A DNA stretch of 64,000 bases, taken from positions 930,001 to 994,000 of the forward strand of contig NZ_CP101134.1 in the NCBI RefSeq assembly GCF_024296865.1, given 5' to 3'. Below, piece by piece: positions 9,064 through 18,447 of this stretch. Below the pieces are notes generated by a model. It was not told the DNA's origin. It ran no database searches and worked only from the letters and a program-made list of their open reading frames with translations. The DNA comes from Sphingobacterium sp. LZ7M1 (GTDB lineage: Bacteria > Bacteroidota > Bacteroidia > Sphingobacteriales > Sphingobacteriaceae). Position numbers and translations under genes: made by a program. Position 1 is the first letter of the stretch; every line of letters starts with the position of its first letter.

Positions 9064-10398
9064 ATGTCTACAATATTGATAAAGAATGCCCATGTTGTGA
9101 ATGAAGGCAGCATTAAGGTGCAGGATCTTTTTATTAAAAATGGCAGAATAGAAAAAATAGCCGACACGATTGAAACCAATGCCGACCAAACCATAAACGC
9201 TGAAGGATTACATCTTTTTCCAGGATTGATCGATGATCAAGTTCACTTTCGTGAACCGGGTCTGACCCATAAAGCGAATATCTTTACAGAAAGTAGAGCA
9301 GCGGTAGCTGGTGGTACAACATCCTTTATGGAGATGCCAAATACCGTTCCCAATACCTTGACCCAAAAGTTACTTCAGGATAAATATGATATAGCGCAGG
9401 ACAATTCGCTGGCGAACTATTCCTTCTTTATGGGGGCTGCAAATGATAATTTGGATGAAGTCCTGAAAACTAATCCAAGAGACGTCTGTGGTATCAAGGT
9501 TTTTATGGGATCTTCCACGGGGAACATGTTGGTTGACAATGAAAAAGCATTGGAAGCCATCTTCAGCCAAGCGCCAACCTTAATAGCGACACATTGTGAG
9601 GATGAGGCTACCATTCAAGCGAACTTGGCCAAGTTCAAAGAGCAATATGGCGAAGATGTCAGCATTGAAATGCATCCCTTAATCCGTTCTGCCGAAGCTT
9701 GTTATCTTTCATCATCCAAGGCTGTGGAATTAGCGAAAAAGAATAATACCAGACTTCATATCCTGCATATTTCAACAGCTAAGGAAACAGCATTATTTGA
9801 AAACAATATCCCTTTGGAGCAAAAACGGATTACTGCAGAAGCCTGTATCCACCATCTTTGGTTTTCTGATGCTGATTACAAAACAAAGGGCAATTTCATA
9901 AAATGGAATCCCGCAGTCAAAACTGCAGCCGATCGTGATGCTATTCTTGAGGCCGTATTGGATGGACATATTGATGTTATTGCAACAGACCATGCTCCTC
10001 ATACTTTTGAGGAAAAATCTCAATCCTATTTACAGGCACCATCTGGTGGCCCATTGGTACAGCATGCCTTACAGGCGCTATTGGATCTGGTAAAAGAAGG
10101 AAAGATGACCTTGGAGCAAATGGTACAGAAAACGGCCCATAATACAGCGATTTTGTTCCAAATTGAACAGCGAGGCTATATCCGTGAAGGATATTGGGCA
10201 GATTTAGTTTTGGTTGACTTAAACAAACCATATACGGTAACTAAGGAGAATATTTTATCCAAATGTGGATGGTCTCCTTTCGAAAACCATACATTTACAT
10301 CTACCATTGAACATACGCTTGTTTCTGGATTATTGGCCTATACAGATGGCAAGATTCAAGAGGTAGGTTCAGGACATCGTTTACTTTTCAATCGTTAA
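9064..10398 (+). CDS. pyrC: dihydroorotase
   Basis: This enzyme closes N-carbamoyl-aspartate to dihydroorotate, the third step of pyrimidine synthesis, in the cytoplasm. The protein has 444 residues, normal for the family. Visible motifs are GLIDDQVHFREPG (His61, Arg63), the conserved MPNT, the metal-site HCED, HILHIST, and the catalytic Asp in ATDHAPHTFEEK. The first His of the usual HxH pair is Gln59 here (DDQVHF). I believe this change occurs in other Bacteroidota dihydroorotases too, so it is probably not inactivating. The gene is followed after 3 bp by the S66 carboxypeptidase, so the three genes to 12958 may be one transcript. It could also be a dihydroorotase-like hydrolase, but the motifs favour PyrC. 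Confidence 0.88.
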   Translation: MSTILIKNAHVVNEGSIKVQDLFIKNGRIEKIADTIETNADQTINAEGLHLFPGLIDDQVHFREPGLTHKANIFTESRAAVAGGTTSFMEMPNTVPNTLTQKLLQDKYDIAQDNSLANYSFFMGAANDNLDEVLKTNPRDVCGIKVFMGSSTGNMLVDNEKALEAIFSQAPTLIATHCEDEATIQANLAKFKEQYGEDVSIEMHPLIRSAEACYLSSSKAVELAKKNNTRLHILHISTAKETALFENNIPLEQKRITAEACIHHLWFSDADYKTKGNFIKWNPAVKTAADRDAILEAVLDGHIDVIATDHAPHTFEEKSQSYLQAPSGGPLVQHALQALLDLVKEGKMTLEQMVQKTAHNTAILFQIEQRGYIREGYWADLVLVDLNKPYTVTKENILSKCGWSPFENHTFTSTIEHTLVSGLLAYTDGKIQEVGSGHRLLFNR

Positions 10399-10401
10399 CC
10401 T

Positions 10402-11448
10402 ATGGATAAACGTTCATTTATTAAATCATTGGGGATAGGTTTAGCCGCCATTCCTTTGTTTGGAAAATCAGAGGCCATGGCCGTAGCTAATCAGGTCCAG
10501 CCTTTGCTAAAAGGGAAGGTCTTAAAAGCCGGAGACACTATTGGTATCATTGCCCCTGCGAGTGCCGTTACTGGGGAAGATTCCATCACCCAGACAAGAG
10601 AGGTTCTCGAATATTTTGGTTTCAATGTAAAAGAAGGGAAATATATCCGCGAACGTTATGGCAATTTAGCTGGTACGGATGATCAACGATTGGAGGACCT
10701 GCATAATATGTTTGCGGATAAATCCGTCGCAGGCATTTTATGTATCCGTGGGGGAGCTGGTGCTTCCCGGTTGTTGAAACGTATAGATTATGATATGGTC
10801 GCTAAGAATCCTAAAGCCTTATTGGGCTACAGTGATATTACGGCGTTGATTATGGCTTTCCAAGCCAAAATTGGCATGGTTACCTTCCATGGCCCTGTAG
10901 GGACGAGTACATGGAGTAACTTTGTCGCGAAGACCTTTACCGACCAATTCGTGGATAACAAATTGGTAAGCTATAGCAACCCTGCGAAAAAAGGAGATGA
11001 TATCATTCAATATAAAGATAGAATAACGACCATTAATCCAGGAGTTGCAGAAGGAAAGTTATTAGGGGGCAATTTAACCTTGATTTCAGGCCTTTGTGGA
11101 TCTGAATTTTTGCCAGATTTCAAGGACAGCATCTTGTTTCTGGAAGAAATCAACGAGTCTCCAGAAAAGGTGGACCGTATGTTCTGCCAGTTGATGAATG
11201 CTGGTATTCTTTCGCAAATCAAAGGATTTGTTTTTGGCAAATGTACCGATTGTTCTCCCTCAGGTGGTTATGGTTCCTTAAATCTTGACCAGATCCTAAG
11301 GGATTTTATAAAGCCATTGAATATACCATCCTATTCTGGTGCGGTAATTGGACATATCAATGATCAGTTCTTGCTGCCCGTTGGAGTTAGAGCTAGAATA
11401 GATGCCAATAAGGGTACAATAGAAATTTTAGAGAAAGCGTTAGTATAG
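10402..11448 (+). CDS. exported LD-carboxypeptidase, peptidase family S66
   Basis: Family S66 enzymes remove the terminal D-Ala from the L,D bond of murein tetrapeptides. The N-terminus MDKRSFIKSLGIGLAAIP is a signal with Tat-like features (KRSFIK), so this copy is probably periplasmic instead of cytoplasmic like E. coli LdcA. The catalytic triad can be assigned: Ser144 in GYSDIT, Glu248 in LFLEEINE and His318 in GAVIGHIND. The 348-residue length is normal plus the signal. It sits 3 bp after pyrC and 1 bp before the M14 carboxypeptidase gene. With the murein-peptide genes at 23977-26249 it suggests peptidoglycan fragment processing in this region of the chromosome. Confidence 0.88.
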   Translation: MDKRSFIKSLGIGLAAIPLFGKSEAMAVANQVQPLLKGKVLKAGDTIGIIAPASAVTGEDSITQTREVLEYFGFNVKEGKYIRERYGNLAGTDDQRLEDLHNMFADKSVAGILCIRGGAGASRLLKRIDYDMVAKNPKALLGYSDITALIMAFQAKIGMVTFHGPVGTSTWSNFVAKTFTDQFVDNKLVSYSNPAKKGDDIIQYKDRITTINPGVAEGKLLGGNLTLISGLCGSEFLPDFKDSILFLEEINESPEKVDRMFCQLMNAGILSQIKGFVFGKCTDCSPSGGYGSLNLDQILRDFIKPLNIPSYSGAVIGHINDQFLLPVGVRARIDANKGTIEILEKALV

Positions 11449-11449
11449 T

Positions 11450-12958
11450 ATGAAATTTTTTGTCATTTCCTTAGGCCTTTTGGCCGCAACGACTTGCAGT
11501 AATCCATTTTCAGGATCCTCTAATGGTAATATTCCAGGTTATAACCTGGATACTGCACAAATGAATAAGATTCATTCAACCTATAAAGAATCCGCACTTT
11601 TTTCAAGACGATTTAAACATAAAGACGTTGACTCCCTGGTGCAACTGCATAAGAAAAGCAATGTTTTTAAGATCTCTGAAATTGGTAAATCGGTTGAAGG
11701 TCGTTCGATCAATGAGTTGGAATATGGAAATGGTGACAAAAAAGTAATGCTCTGGTCGCAGATGCATGGCGATGAACCGACAGCTACCATGGCCTTGTTT
11801 GACCTGTTTAATTTCTTGGAAGGTAAGGATGATGGTTTTGATAGCGTCAGGACCTTGCTGAAAGATCAATTGAATATTCACTTCATACCCATGTTGAACC
11901 CTGATGGTGCAGAGCGATATCTTCGGAGGAATGCACAGAGCATTGACCTCAATAGGGATGCCAGAGCTGGACAGACAGTTGAAGGCGCACTGTTAAAAGC
12001 ACGTGCTAAGGAAATAAAACCTCGCTATGGTTTCAATCTGCATGATCAGAATATTTATTACAATGTTCCAGGTACGAAGAATCCAGTGACCATTTCCTTA
12101 TTGGCCCCCGCCTATAATACAGAGCGTGAGATCAATGAGGTTCGAGAGGGAGCGATGCAGATCATTGTGGGAATGAATAAAGTCCTGCAGCAATATATTC
12201 CAGATGCGGTTGCGAAATATGATGATACCTATACCCCACGAGGGTTTGGAGATAACTTCCAATCTTGGGGTGCAAGTACCGTATTAATTGAGTCGGGAGG
12301 CTTAAAAGGTGACCCTGAGAAACAAGAAATCCGGAAATTGAATTTCGTGATCATTCTAAATGCATTGATGGAAATAGCCCAAGGAACCTATGAAAACTAT
12401 GATGCCAAAGGTTATGAAGATATCCCATTCAACGCAAGCAATATGCATGATATCGTCATTCGTGGTTTGGAATTCGGATCAGATTCTATTCCATTGAAAA
12501 GTGATATCGCTATCAGACGCAGTGAAACGACAGATGGCAGGGATTTCTTTGTGCGGGGTAGGGTTGAGGATATAGGAGACCTTCCTGAATCTTTTGGATA
12601 TGATGAAGTGGATGGAAATGGCCTTAAATTTATCCAAGGTAAAATTGCCGAAAAACCCGTTCCAACATTGGAGTCCGTTACCCCGGAAATTGCCTATGAC
12701 CTCTTGAAAAAAGGATATATGGGTGTACAGGTAACAACCTTAAAACCTGAACAGGCCAGCATGTTACATAATTTGCCAATCCATATTTTTGGAACCCAAG
12801 CCTTTGCAGCAACACCTTTTATAGACCTTGGTGGAACCGCCAATTTCTATATCGGTGATTCCAGCGGGACCCTAAAATACGCCGTTCTCAATGGATACCT
12901 CATAGACCTTTCCAAACCATTAAGTGAGGTTGGGCTATTGAAGAATAGGGTTTTTTAG
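11450..12958 (+). CDS. exported M14-family zinc carboxypeptidase
   Basis: A 502-residue protein with an N-terminal signal. Cys16 (AATTCSN) may carry lipid, though Thr before Cys is a poor lipobox. The M14 catalytic domain shows the zinc ligands in QMHGDEPT (His106, Glu109), the conserved IDLNRDAR arginine segment, the third ligand His in FNLHDQ and the catalytic Glu in LIESGG. Beyond about residue 320 there is an extra beta-rich region that I cannot assign. The family includes carboxypeptidases on proteins and on gamma-D-Glu-diaminopimelate in murein. The operon position after an LD-carboxypeptidase favours the second, by inference. The stop is followed at once by the GAGAT-type repeats. Confidence 0.85.
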   Translation: MKFFVISLGLLAATTCSNPFSGSSNGNIPGYNLDTAQMNKIHSTYKESALFSRRFKHKDVDSLVQLHKKSNVFKISEIGKSVEGRSINELEYGNGDKKVMLWSQMHGDEPTATMALFDLFNFLEGKDDGFDSVRTLLKDQLNIHFIPMLNPDGAERYLRRNAQSIDLNRDARAGQTVEGALLKARAKEIKPRYGFNLHDQNIYYNVPGTKNPVTISLLAPAYNTEREINEVREGAMQIIVGMNKVLQQYIPDAVAKYDDTYTPRGFGDNFQSWGASTVLIESGGLKGDPEKQEIRKLNFVIILNALMEIAQGTYENYDAKGYEDIPFNASNMHDIVIRGLEFGSDSIPLKSDIAIRRSETTDGRDFFVRGRVEDIGDLPESFGYDEVDGNGLKFIQGKIAEKPVPTLESVTPEIAYDLLKKGYMGVQVTTLKPEQASMLHNLPIHIFGTQAFAATPFIDLGGTANFYIGDSSGTLKYAVLNGYLIDLSKPLSEVGLLKNRVF

Positions 12959-13127
12959 ATATGAGATGTGAGATGTGAGATGTGAGATAGAAAGGGTGCT
13001 ATAGATGTGAGATGTGAGATGTGAGATGTGAGATAGAAAGGGTGCTATAGATGTGAGATGTGAGATAGAAAGGGTCTATAGAGGTAAGATGTAGGAAATG
13101 AGATAAGATAGATATTATAGAAATTAT
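12959..13127. repeat. GATGTGAGAT repeat block A (after the M14 gene)
   Basis: Runs of GATGTGAGAT are interrupted by three copies of the spacer AGATAGAAAGGGTGCTATA (12985, 13031 and, one base shorter, 13063). The block begins directly after the stop codon at 12958. Its sense matches the reverse complement of block B on the other side of the terminator, so the two blocks form a long imperfect inverted repeat. Confidence 0.9.
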
Positions 13128-13155
13128 AAAAGGGGACCAATTTTGATCCCCTTTT
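13128..13155. terminator. bidirectional terminator between convergent genes
   Basis: AAAAGGGGA (13128-13136) pairs with TCCCCTTTT (13147-13155). It has A-runs on one side and T-runs on the other, so it can serve both the M14 gene (plus) and the SusD-like gene (minus). Confidence 0.8.
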
Positions 13156-13158
13156 TTT

Positions 13159-13380
13159 AGAGTTGATATTTCAATACTCAAATCTCATATCTCAATACCT
13201 CGTAGAGTTAATATCTCAATACTCAAATCTCAAATCTCAATACCTCGTAGAGTTGATATTTCAATACTCAAATCTCATATCTCAATACCTCGTAGAGTTA
13301 ATATCTCAATACTCAAATCTCAAATCTCAATACCTCGTAGAGTTGATATCTCAATACTCAAATCTCATATCTCAATACTC
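13159..13380. repeat. 45-bp tandem repeat block B with 90-bp higher-order unit
   Basis: Five 45-bp units start at 13159, 13204, 13249, 13294 and 13339, the last one truncated. Each carries ATCTCA-type words and ends in CAATACCTCGT. Units 1 and 3 are identical and units 2 and 4 are identical, so a 90-bp dimer has been duplicated exactly. The frame open through this block is a by-product of the 45-bp (multiple of three) period. Confidence 0.92.
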
Positions 13381-13382
13381 CC

Positions 13383-14804
13383 TTACGGTTTATCCCACCA
13401 TAGCTCGGTACTCAATGGTACTTCAGCTGGTACATTGGATCCGTTTTCGGTGATTTCATCAGCAGGGTAAGCTACTCTGCGTATAAATTTGTCGCCTAAT
13501 ACGGCGCCGATCGGTAGTTTGAAGTCTTTGTACTTGTAATCGAAGCGGCGTACATCGTTCCATGCTTCAGCATTGAGGTAGGTGACGATGTATTTTTCGC
13601 GGAAAATGTCCAATAGCGTTAGGTTTGCCTGACCTACGGAGATTGCCGTAATGTATTTTGTGGCATCTTCAGCAGGAACACCTAATTTATCCATACTGGC
13701 TTTGACACCGGCAAGGAAAGCAGCATAAGCTACAGGTTTGTTATTGTCTCTAAAAGCGGCTTCTGCTTCAATGAATTTTACTTCAGCATAAGTCAAGATC
13801 ATCAATGGAGAAGATTCACTGCTTACAGGTGATTTGGAACTGATATAACATTCATCGCGAACCGTATTGGCAGCACCTACGTTACCTTGACCGCTTATTG
13901 TACCTACATAAACGCCATGAACTGTTTTTTCTGTGATCTTGGAAATTCTTGGGTCTACAATTCCATAAGTTTTACCATTCATTTGATCAATGAAATTACT
14001 TCCTAACCAACCGTCCAAGTTATTCAATAGGTTGCTGATCGAGATGGATGCCCATGGATTTACACCATCAAAGGTAGACATACCAATATCTTCAGCATTG
14101 GATTGTAATGAAGCTTGGGCAGCTGCCAAAACTTGTTTTGGATTGTATGCAGCTTTCTTGCTTATCTTGTTCAGGACGCGGGCTTTTAATCCGTTGGTCA
14201 GTTTGATCCATTTGTCTAGGTCTGCGCCACATAAAAGATCATCCTTGGCACTCAGCTCTTGGGTAGCATCCGTTTTTTTGAAATTCTCCAAAGCTTTATT
14301 GATAAGGTCGACCTGCGCTTTATATAAGTCTTCTTCGGAGTCAAAAGGAACGGTAAGGGTTTCTTCTTTTCCAAAGGCCTTGCTGAAAGGAACAGAGCCC
14401 CAAGTATCAGCGACCAAGGCCAATTGATACGCTGTCAAAGCTTGTGCGACAGCAAGGTGATGCGAAGCTCCAGCTTCTTCCGATTTGACCATAAAGTCAT
14501 ACAGGTCTGCTAAAGAATAAAAAAGGTTGTTCCAAGTTGAGGAGTTATTGGTGATCTGGTAAGTATCTGTATCCGAACCACCAGAAGGGCTCGCGAAATA
14601 TTGCGAGTACTGATTGTTGAAATATGCAATCCTATAGTTGTTGAATGCAGCCTTATGTGTAGCTGTAGTCAATAGGGCGTTCAAAGGCGGGGTTTGAACC
14701 AAGTTAGGGTTATCGGTCATTTCGAAATAGTCCTTGCAACTGTTCAAGGAGAACAGGGCTAGGGCCAATAAGGAAATTTTACCTATTTTGATGAATTTGT
14801 TCAT
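13383..14804 (-). CDS. SusD-like outer membrane lipoprotein (SusD_2 type)
   Basis: A 473-residue lipoprotein with signal peptide ending LNSC (Cys23) followed by KDYFEMTDNPN. The opening TDNPN and the TTATHKAAFNNYRIAYFNNQ region are typical of the SusD-like 2 branch, which binds nutrients at the cell surface together with a SusC porin. The C-terminal half has TYAEVKFIEAEAAFR and the closing EVPLSTELWWDKP segment expected for the family. The SusC partner lies 11 bp upstream on the same strand. Its stop codon abuts the 45-bp repeat block. It is the last gene of the minus-strand block that runs from 26249. Confidence 0.92.
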   Translation of the reverse strand: MNKFIKIGKISLLALALFSLNSCKDYFEMTDNPNLVQTPPLNALLTTATHKAAFNNYRIAYFNNQYSQYFASPSGGSDTDTYQITNNSSTWNNLFYSLADLYDFMVKSEEAGASHHLAVAQALTAYQLALVADTWGSVPFSKAFGKEETLTVPFDSEEDLYKAQVDLINKALENFKKTDATQELSAKDDLLCGADLDKWIKLTNGLKARVLNKISKKAAYNPKQVLAAAQASLQSNAEDIGMSTFDGVNPWASISISNLLNNLDGWLGSNFIDQMNGKTYGIVDPRISKITEKTVHGVYVGTISGQGNVGAANTVRDECYISSKSPVSSESSPLMILTYAEVKFIEAEAAFRDNNKPVAYAAFLAGVKASMDKLGVPAEDATKYITAISVGQANLTLLDIFREKYIVTYLNAEAWNDVRRFDYKYKDFKLPIGAVLGDKFIRRVAYPADEITENGSNVPAEVPLSTELWWDKP

Positions 14805-14815
14805 GATCTTAAGAA

Positions 14816-17800
14816 TTAAAAGCCAACATTTAAGCTAAATAAGAAGCTTCTGACAGCAGGGTAAGTCATCCCTGCAAAACCTTCGATATTCGATCCACTT
14901 GCCGTGGTTGAGTTTTCAGGGTCATATCCTGAATACTTTGTCCAAAGGGCAAGATTGTTTCCAATCAAAGAAACTCTAGCGTTCTTAACAAACTTGTTTT
15001 CTAACCATTGTTGTGGTAAGCTATAGCCAATGGATACAGATCGTAATCTTAACCATGAAGCATCTTCCACAAAGAATTGGGAGTTTCCACGGAAGTTATC
15101 TCGGTAATAACCATTCCCATAATCTACACCATTTTTAGGGTCTTTTCCTTGGCCTAACCATACCTCTTTTGTGTTCTTTGAACCGTCAGCCAATACACCA
15201 TCAAATACTTTGTAGTCATTTCGGTCTTCTGTATAATCAGCCTCTCCGAATGCAGCCATAAAGTTTCCTAATTGGTTGTAACGGTATTGCCCCACACGTG
15301 CATCGACCAATACATTTAAAGATAGGCTCTTGTAATTGAAGGTGTTGTTCCAGCCGCCTACCCAGCTCGGTTGAACATTGCCTAATTTCTTAGGAACTGA
15401 GGTTGATTCCAATACAGGGAAACCATTTGCACCGATCAATAGAGGACGGCTCTCGTCGTATTCACGGGTTTTATCCAAGCCCTGAGCGATTTCATCAGGA
15501 GTATAGTAACGCTTGTACGTTCTACCATAAAGTGTACCATAGGACTCTCCTGGACGGATACGCATGGAAACGGTTGAGTTCAAGTAGCCATATTCAGAAG
15601 AAACTACAATTTCATCATCTAAATCCTCGCGGATGTACAGGATCTTGTTTCTGTTGAAGGAAAAGTTGATGTCTGAATTCCATGTGAAGTTGTCCTTCTT
15701 AACAGGTGTTGTATTTAAGGTGATCTCTAAACCTCTGTTACGGATACTACCAGCGTTAATCGAAGCGGTAACAAATCCAGTTGTTGAAGATACAGGGACT
15801 TGAATAATTTGGTCCTTACTTACCGAGTTATAGAAGTTCACATCTAATCCTAATCGAGATTGTAAGAACTTCATTTCCATCCCTACCTCATAGGTGTCGG
15901 TAAATTCAGGTTTTAATTGCGGGTCACCCAATAAGGAAGGTCTTGTAAATCCGATATAACCTGTTGGCAGGTTGGTATAAGGAGCGAAACCAGCACTGGT
16001 TGAATAAGGTGCAGCGTCTTTACCGATCTGTGCGTACGACAAGCGCAATTTGGCAAAGTTAATAGCTTCAGGCATACTGAATTGGTCTGAAAGCACATAG
16101 CTTAATGTGGCAGAAGGGTAGAAGAAAGAACGATTGTTCTTGCTCAAGGTAGAGGTGATGTCATTTCTACCTGTTAGGGTTAAGAATAGATAATCTTTGT
16201 AAGCTAGGTTCAACTCACCGAAGAAGCCCATCAATCTATATTTTTCATTGTATGTGGCCGCTTTGATGATGTTGGCATTGCCTAGATCAAACCAGTTATA
16301 AACCGTTAAATCTCCACCTTCGGTAGCTGTTCTTTTAATGAATCGGTCGTAAACATCCTGTCCAACACGTAATGTAGCATTGAGGTCATCGTTGAAATCA
16401 TGTTTGAAGGTTGCAATGAAAGTACTGGTCAATGCCCTGAAATTATTGTTGTAGACATTATAAAATCCGCGTCCATCAGCACCCTCAACACCATTATCAT
16501 AAACTAAACGCTCATCTGCCAGTCCTTGGTAACCAATAGCTGTTCCTTCGCGATTATCCCTATAGGCGTCAATACCTACGCGGTACATCAAATCCACCCA
16601 TTTTGCTGGAGAATAGGTTAGGTCAAAACCTCCGATTACGCGTAATACATCGTCTTTAAATCTGTTGGTATGTGCGACATAGATAGGGTTGTCGGTTTCA
16701 CCGTAAGATTTCATGGTTCCATTTTCCATGAGGTAATCCCTTACATTGTATCTTGGGGTCCAATAGATCAACTGTTCGGCATAGCGATTGGCATTTCCGC
16801 GGTAACCTCCTGAGTTGGTCACTGCAAGGGAAGAACCACCTTTTAATTTTTCACTTAAGGTGAAATTGGTGTTCAATCGAGCTTGATAATTTTTGAAATC
16901 TGTTGCTGGTAGTACCCCATTATGTTTCAATTGGGATACAGACGTTAAAAAACTGAATTTTTCAGATCCTCCGGAGAAACTTAAGGAGTTCCGGAATTGG
17001 TTTCCGGTTTCGAATGCCTCTTCAAAAGGTTTGTATAGTGTAATTGGATGCGTAGGGTCTACTTTAATAGCTTCAGCTACCGTAGGTCCCCAAGCAGGCC
17101 AGAAATCATCTTTATCATAAACACCTTTCCATCCTTGGGTATAGGTGTCCTGCATTTTAGGGAATTTGTTGACATTTTCAAAACCAACTGTTCCTTGGTA
17201 ATCAATTTTCAAAGAACCAGCTTTACCACTCTTTGTAGTAATGATGACAACACCATTTGCACCACGAAGTCCATAAAGTGCGGTGGCGGCTCCACCTTTA
17301 AGGATATTGATGGTTTCAATATCATCAGGGTTGATATCCACTGAACGGTTACTCATACCACGTACTTCGGCACCACCTTGTGTAGAGGTCGAGTTATCCA
17401 TTAGGATACCGTCGATTACGAAAAGAGGTTGATTATCGCGGGTAGGGTCGATGGAGTTAATACCACGGATTTGGATATTTGCACCTTGACCAGGCGCACC
17501 ACCGGTAGAGCTGATGGTCGCACCGGCTATTTTACCTTGTAATGCATTGACCAAGTTGGGTTGTTTGTTGGAGTTCAAAGTGGCACTGTTCACACTTTGG
17601 GCTCCATATCCTAGCGATTTTTCACTTCTTTGGATACCTAGAGCTGTCACTACAACTTCATCGATTTCACTGTCATCGTGTTGAAGTTGAATGGAAATGT
17701 TCGTTCTTCCGCTGATAGGGACTTCCAAAGGAGCGTATCCTACAGCACGGATTAACAGCGTTCCGCTGCTTGGTGCATTCAAAGTAAACAATCCGCTCTC

Positions 17801-17968
17801 ATTACTGGAAGTACCTTGCTGTGTGCCTTTTACAAAAATGGAGGCCCCAACAATGGGTTCACCTTCGGCGTTGGTCACCTTTCCAGCTATGGACAATTGT
17901 TGCGCGGAGAGCATCTGAATGGAACATAATGATGCAACCGCAATTGATAAGCAAGTTGGTAAATTCAT
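14816..17968 (-). CDS. SusC/RagA-family TonB-linked outer membrane protein
   Basis: A 1050-residue outer-membrane importer with signal peptide ending LSAQQ, then a CarboxypepD_reg-like domain (SIAGKVTNAEGEPIVGAS, about 25-105), the DEVVVTALG segment, and a plug with INILKGGAATALYGLRGANG. The barrel follows, ending in LFSLNVGF. It is the partner of the SusD-like gene 11 bp downstream. Alone of the pairs here it has the VVVTALGIQRSEKSLGYG variant after the TonB-box segment, which is often linked with SusD_2-type partners. A candidate promoter is just upstream (17996-18024). The 1.3-kb repeat region separates it from the next SusCD pair, so it may be transcribed on its own. Confidence 0.94.
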   Translation of the reverse strand: MNLPTCLSIAVASLCSIQMLSAQQLSIAGKVTNAEGEPIVGASIFVKGTQQGTSSNESGLFTLNAPSSGTLLIRAVGYAPLEVPISGRTNISIQLQHDDSEIDEVVVTALGIQRSEKSLGYGAQSVNSATLNSNKQPNLVNALQGKIAGATISSTGGAPGQGANIQIRGINSIDPTRDNQPLFVIDGILMDNSTSTQGGAEVRGMSNRSVDINPDDIETINILKGGAATALYGLRGANGVVIITTKSGKAGSLKIDYQGTVGFENVNKFPKMQDTYTQGWKGVYDKDDFWPAWGPTVAEAIKVDPTHPITLYKPFEEAFETGNQFRNSLSFSGGSEKFSFLTSVSQLKHNGVLPATDFKNYQARLNTNFTLSEKLKGGSSLAVTNSGGYRGNANRYAEQLIYWTPRYNVRDYLMENGTMKSYGETDNPIYVAHTNRFKDDVLRVIGGFDLTYSPAKWVDLMYRVGIDAYRDNREGTAIGYQGLADERLVYDNGVEGADGRGFYNVYNNNFRALTSTFIATFKHDFNDDLNATLRVGQDVYDRFIKRTATEGGDLTVYNWFDLGNANIIKAATYNEKYRLMGFFGELNLAYKDYLFLTLTGRNDITSTLSKNNRSFFYPSATLSYVLSDQFSMPEAINFAKLRLSYAQIGKDAAPYSTSAGFAPYTNLPTGYIGFTRPSLLGDPQLKPEFTDTYEVGMEMKFLQSRLGLDVNFYNSVSKDQIIQVPVSSTTGFVTASINAGSIRNRGLEITLNTTPVKKDNFTWNSDINFSFNRNKILYIREDLDDEIVVSSEYGYLNSTVSMRIRPGESYGTLYGRTYKRYYTPDEIAQGLDKTREYDESRPLLIGANGFPVLESTSVPKKLGNVQPSWVGGWNNTFNYKSLSLNVLVDARVGQYRYNQLGNFMAAFGEADYTEDRNDYKVFDGVLADGSKNTKEVWLGQGKDPKNGVDYGNGYYRDNFRGNSQFFVEDASWLRLRSVSIGYSLPQQWLENKFVKNARVSLIGNNLALWTKYSGYDPENSTTASGSNIEGFAGMTYPAVRSFLFSLNVGF

Positions 17969-17995
17969 CTTTAGAGTTATTGGTTATTAGATAAA

Positions 17996-18024
17996 CGAAT
18001 ATAACGGATTCATGTTAAAAACAA
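17996..18024 (-). promoter_or_regulatory. candidate promoter of the second SusCD pair
   Basis: On the minus strand TTG (18024-18022) is followed after 18 bp by TATATTCG (18003-17996), one mismatch from the Bacteroidota -7 consensus TAnnTTTG. It lies about 28 bp before the SusC start. Confidence 0.4.
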
Positions 18025-18289
18025 TGAAAAATTTGCAAAAAAATGCAAAGGACATTATTGTTAAGTTACTCTATTTGCGAAATATTGAGGGATTTGTTAA
18101 AAACCTTGCGTTTTTGTGAAGATTTTGCTAAAAAAGAGAAATAAATAATGAATATTTATAGGATGTGGAAAGAGGATAGGGTTTTGTTTGTAAAGGGCTG
18201 TAAAAGAGATAATCCCTCCGATCCTTTTGCTTGATAAGTGGATCTGCATCACTGAAAGCAATGGCAAAAAAAACATAAATAGATTCTTT

Positions 18290-18314
18290 GTTACTTTTGA
18301 AGCCCAAAAGTAAC
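18290..18314. repeat. 10-bp perfect inverted repeat (GTTACTTTTG type)
   Basis: GTTACTTTTG (18290-18299) and CAAAAGTAAC (18305-18314) are perfect complements around a 5-base loop. Similar GTTACTTTT palindromes are common in intergenic repeats of many bacteria. Confidence 0.8.
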
Positions 18315-18393
18315 CAAAAGGCTTCGGCTCATTTAATATGGCTTTTCGCACCAGCCAGCACACATGAAAAGAATGCCTTGATGTCGGGAATAT

Positions 18394-18436
18394 CTTCCTC
18401 AAGAACACCCCATCAAAAGGGATGTTCTTGAGGAAG
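18394..18436. repeat. 18-bp inverted repeat at the centre of a larger palindrome
   Basis: The arm 18394-18411 pairs with 18419-18436 with one mismatch around a 7-base loop. Outside it, AAAGAATGCC and GGCTCATTT to the left recur inverted to the right (GGCATTCTTT near 18470, AAATGAGCC near 18498), so a roughly 200-bp imperfect palindrome spans about 18328-18530. Confidence 0.75.
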
Positions 18437-18447
18437 CATTCCAAGGC

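Noticed and set aside
13159..13380. Regular repeats considered as a CRISPR array
   Set aside because: The 45-bp units are contiguous with no unique spacers, and no cas genes are present.
13163..13453. Open frame with a 15-residue repeat (SQYSNLxSQYLVE type)
   Set aside because: It is a consequence of the 45-bp tandem repeat, runs antisense into the SusD-like gene and has no start signals or family match.
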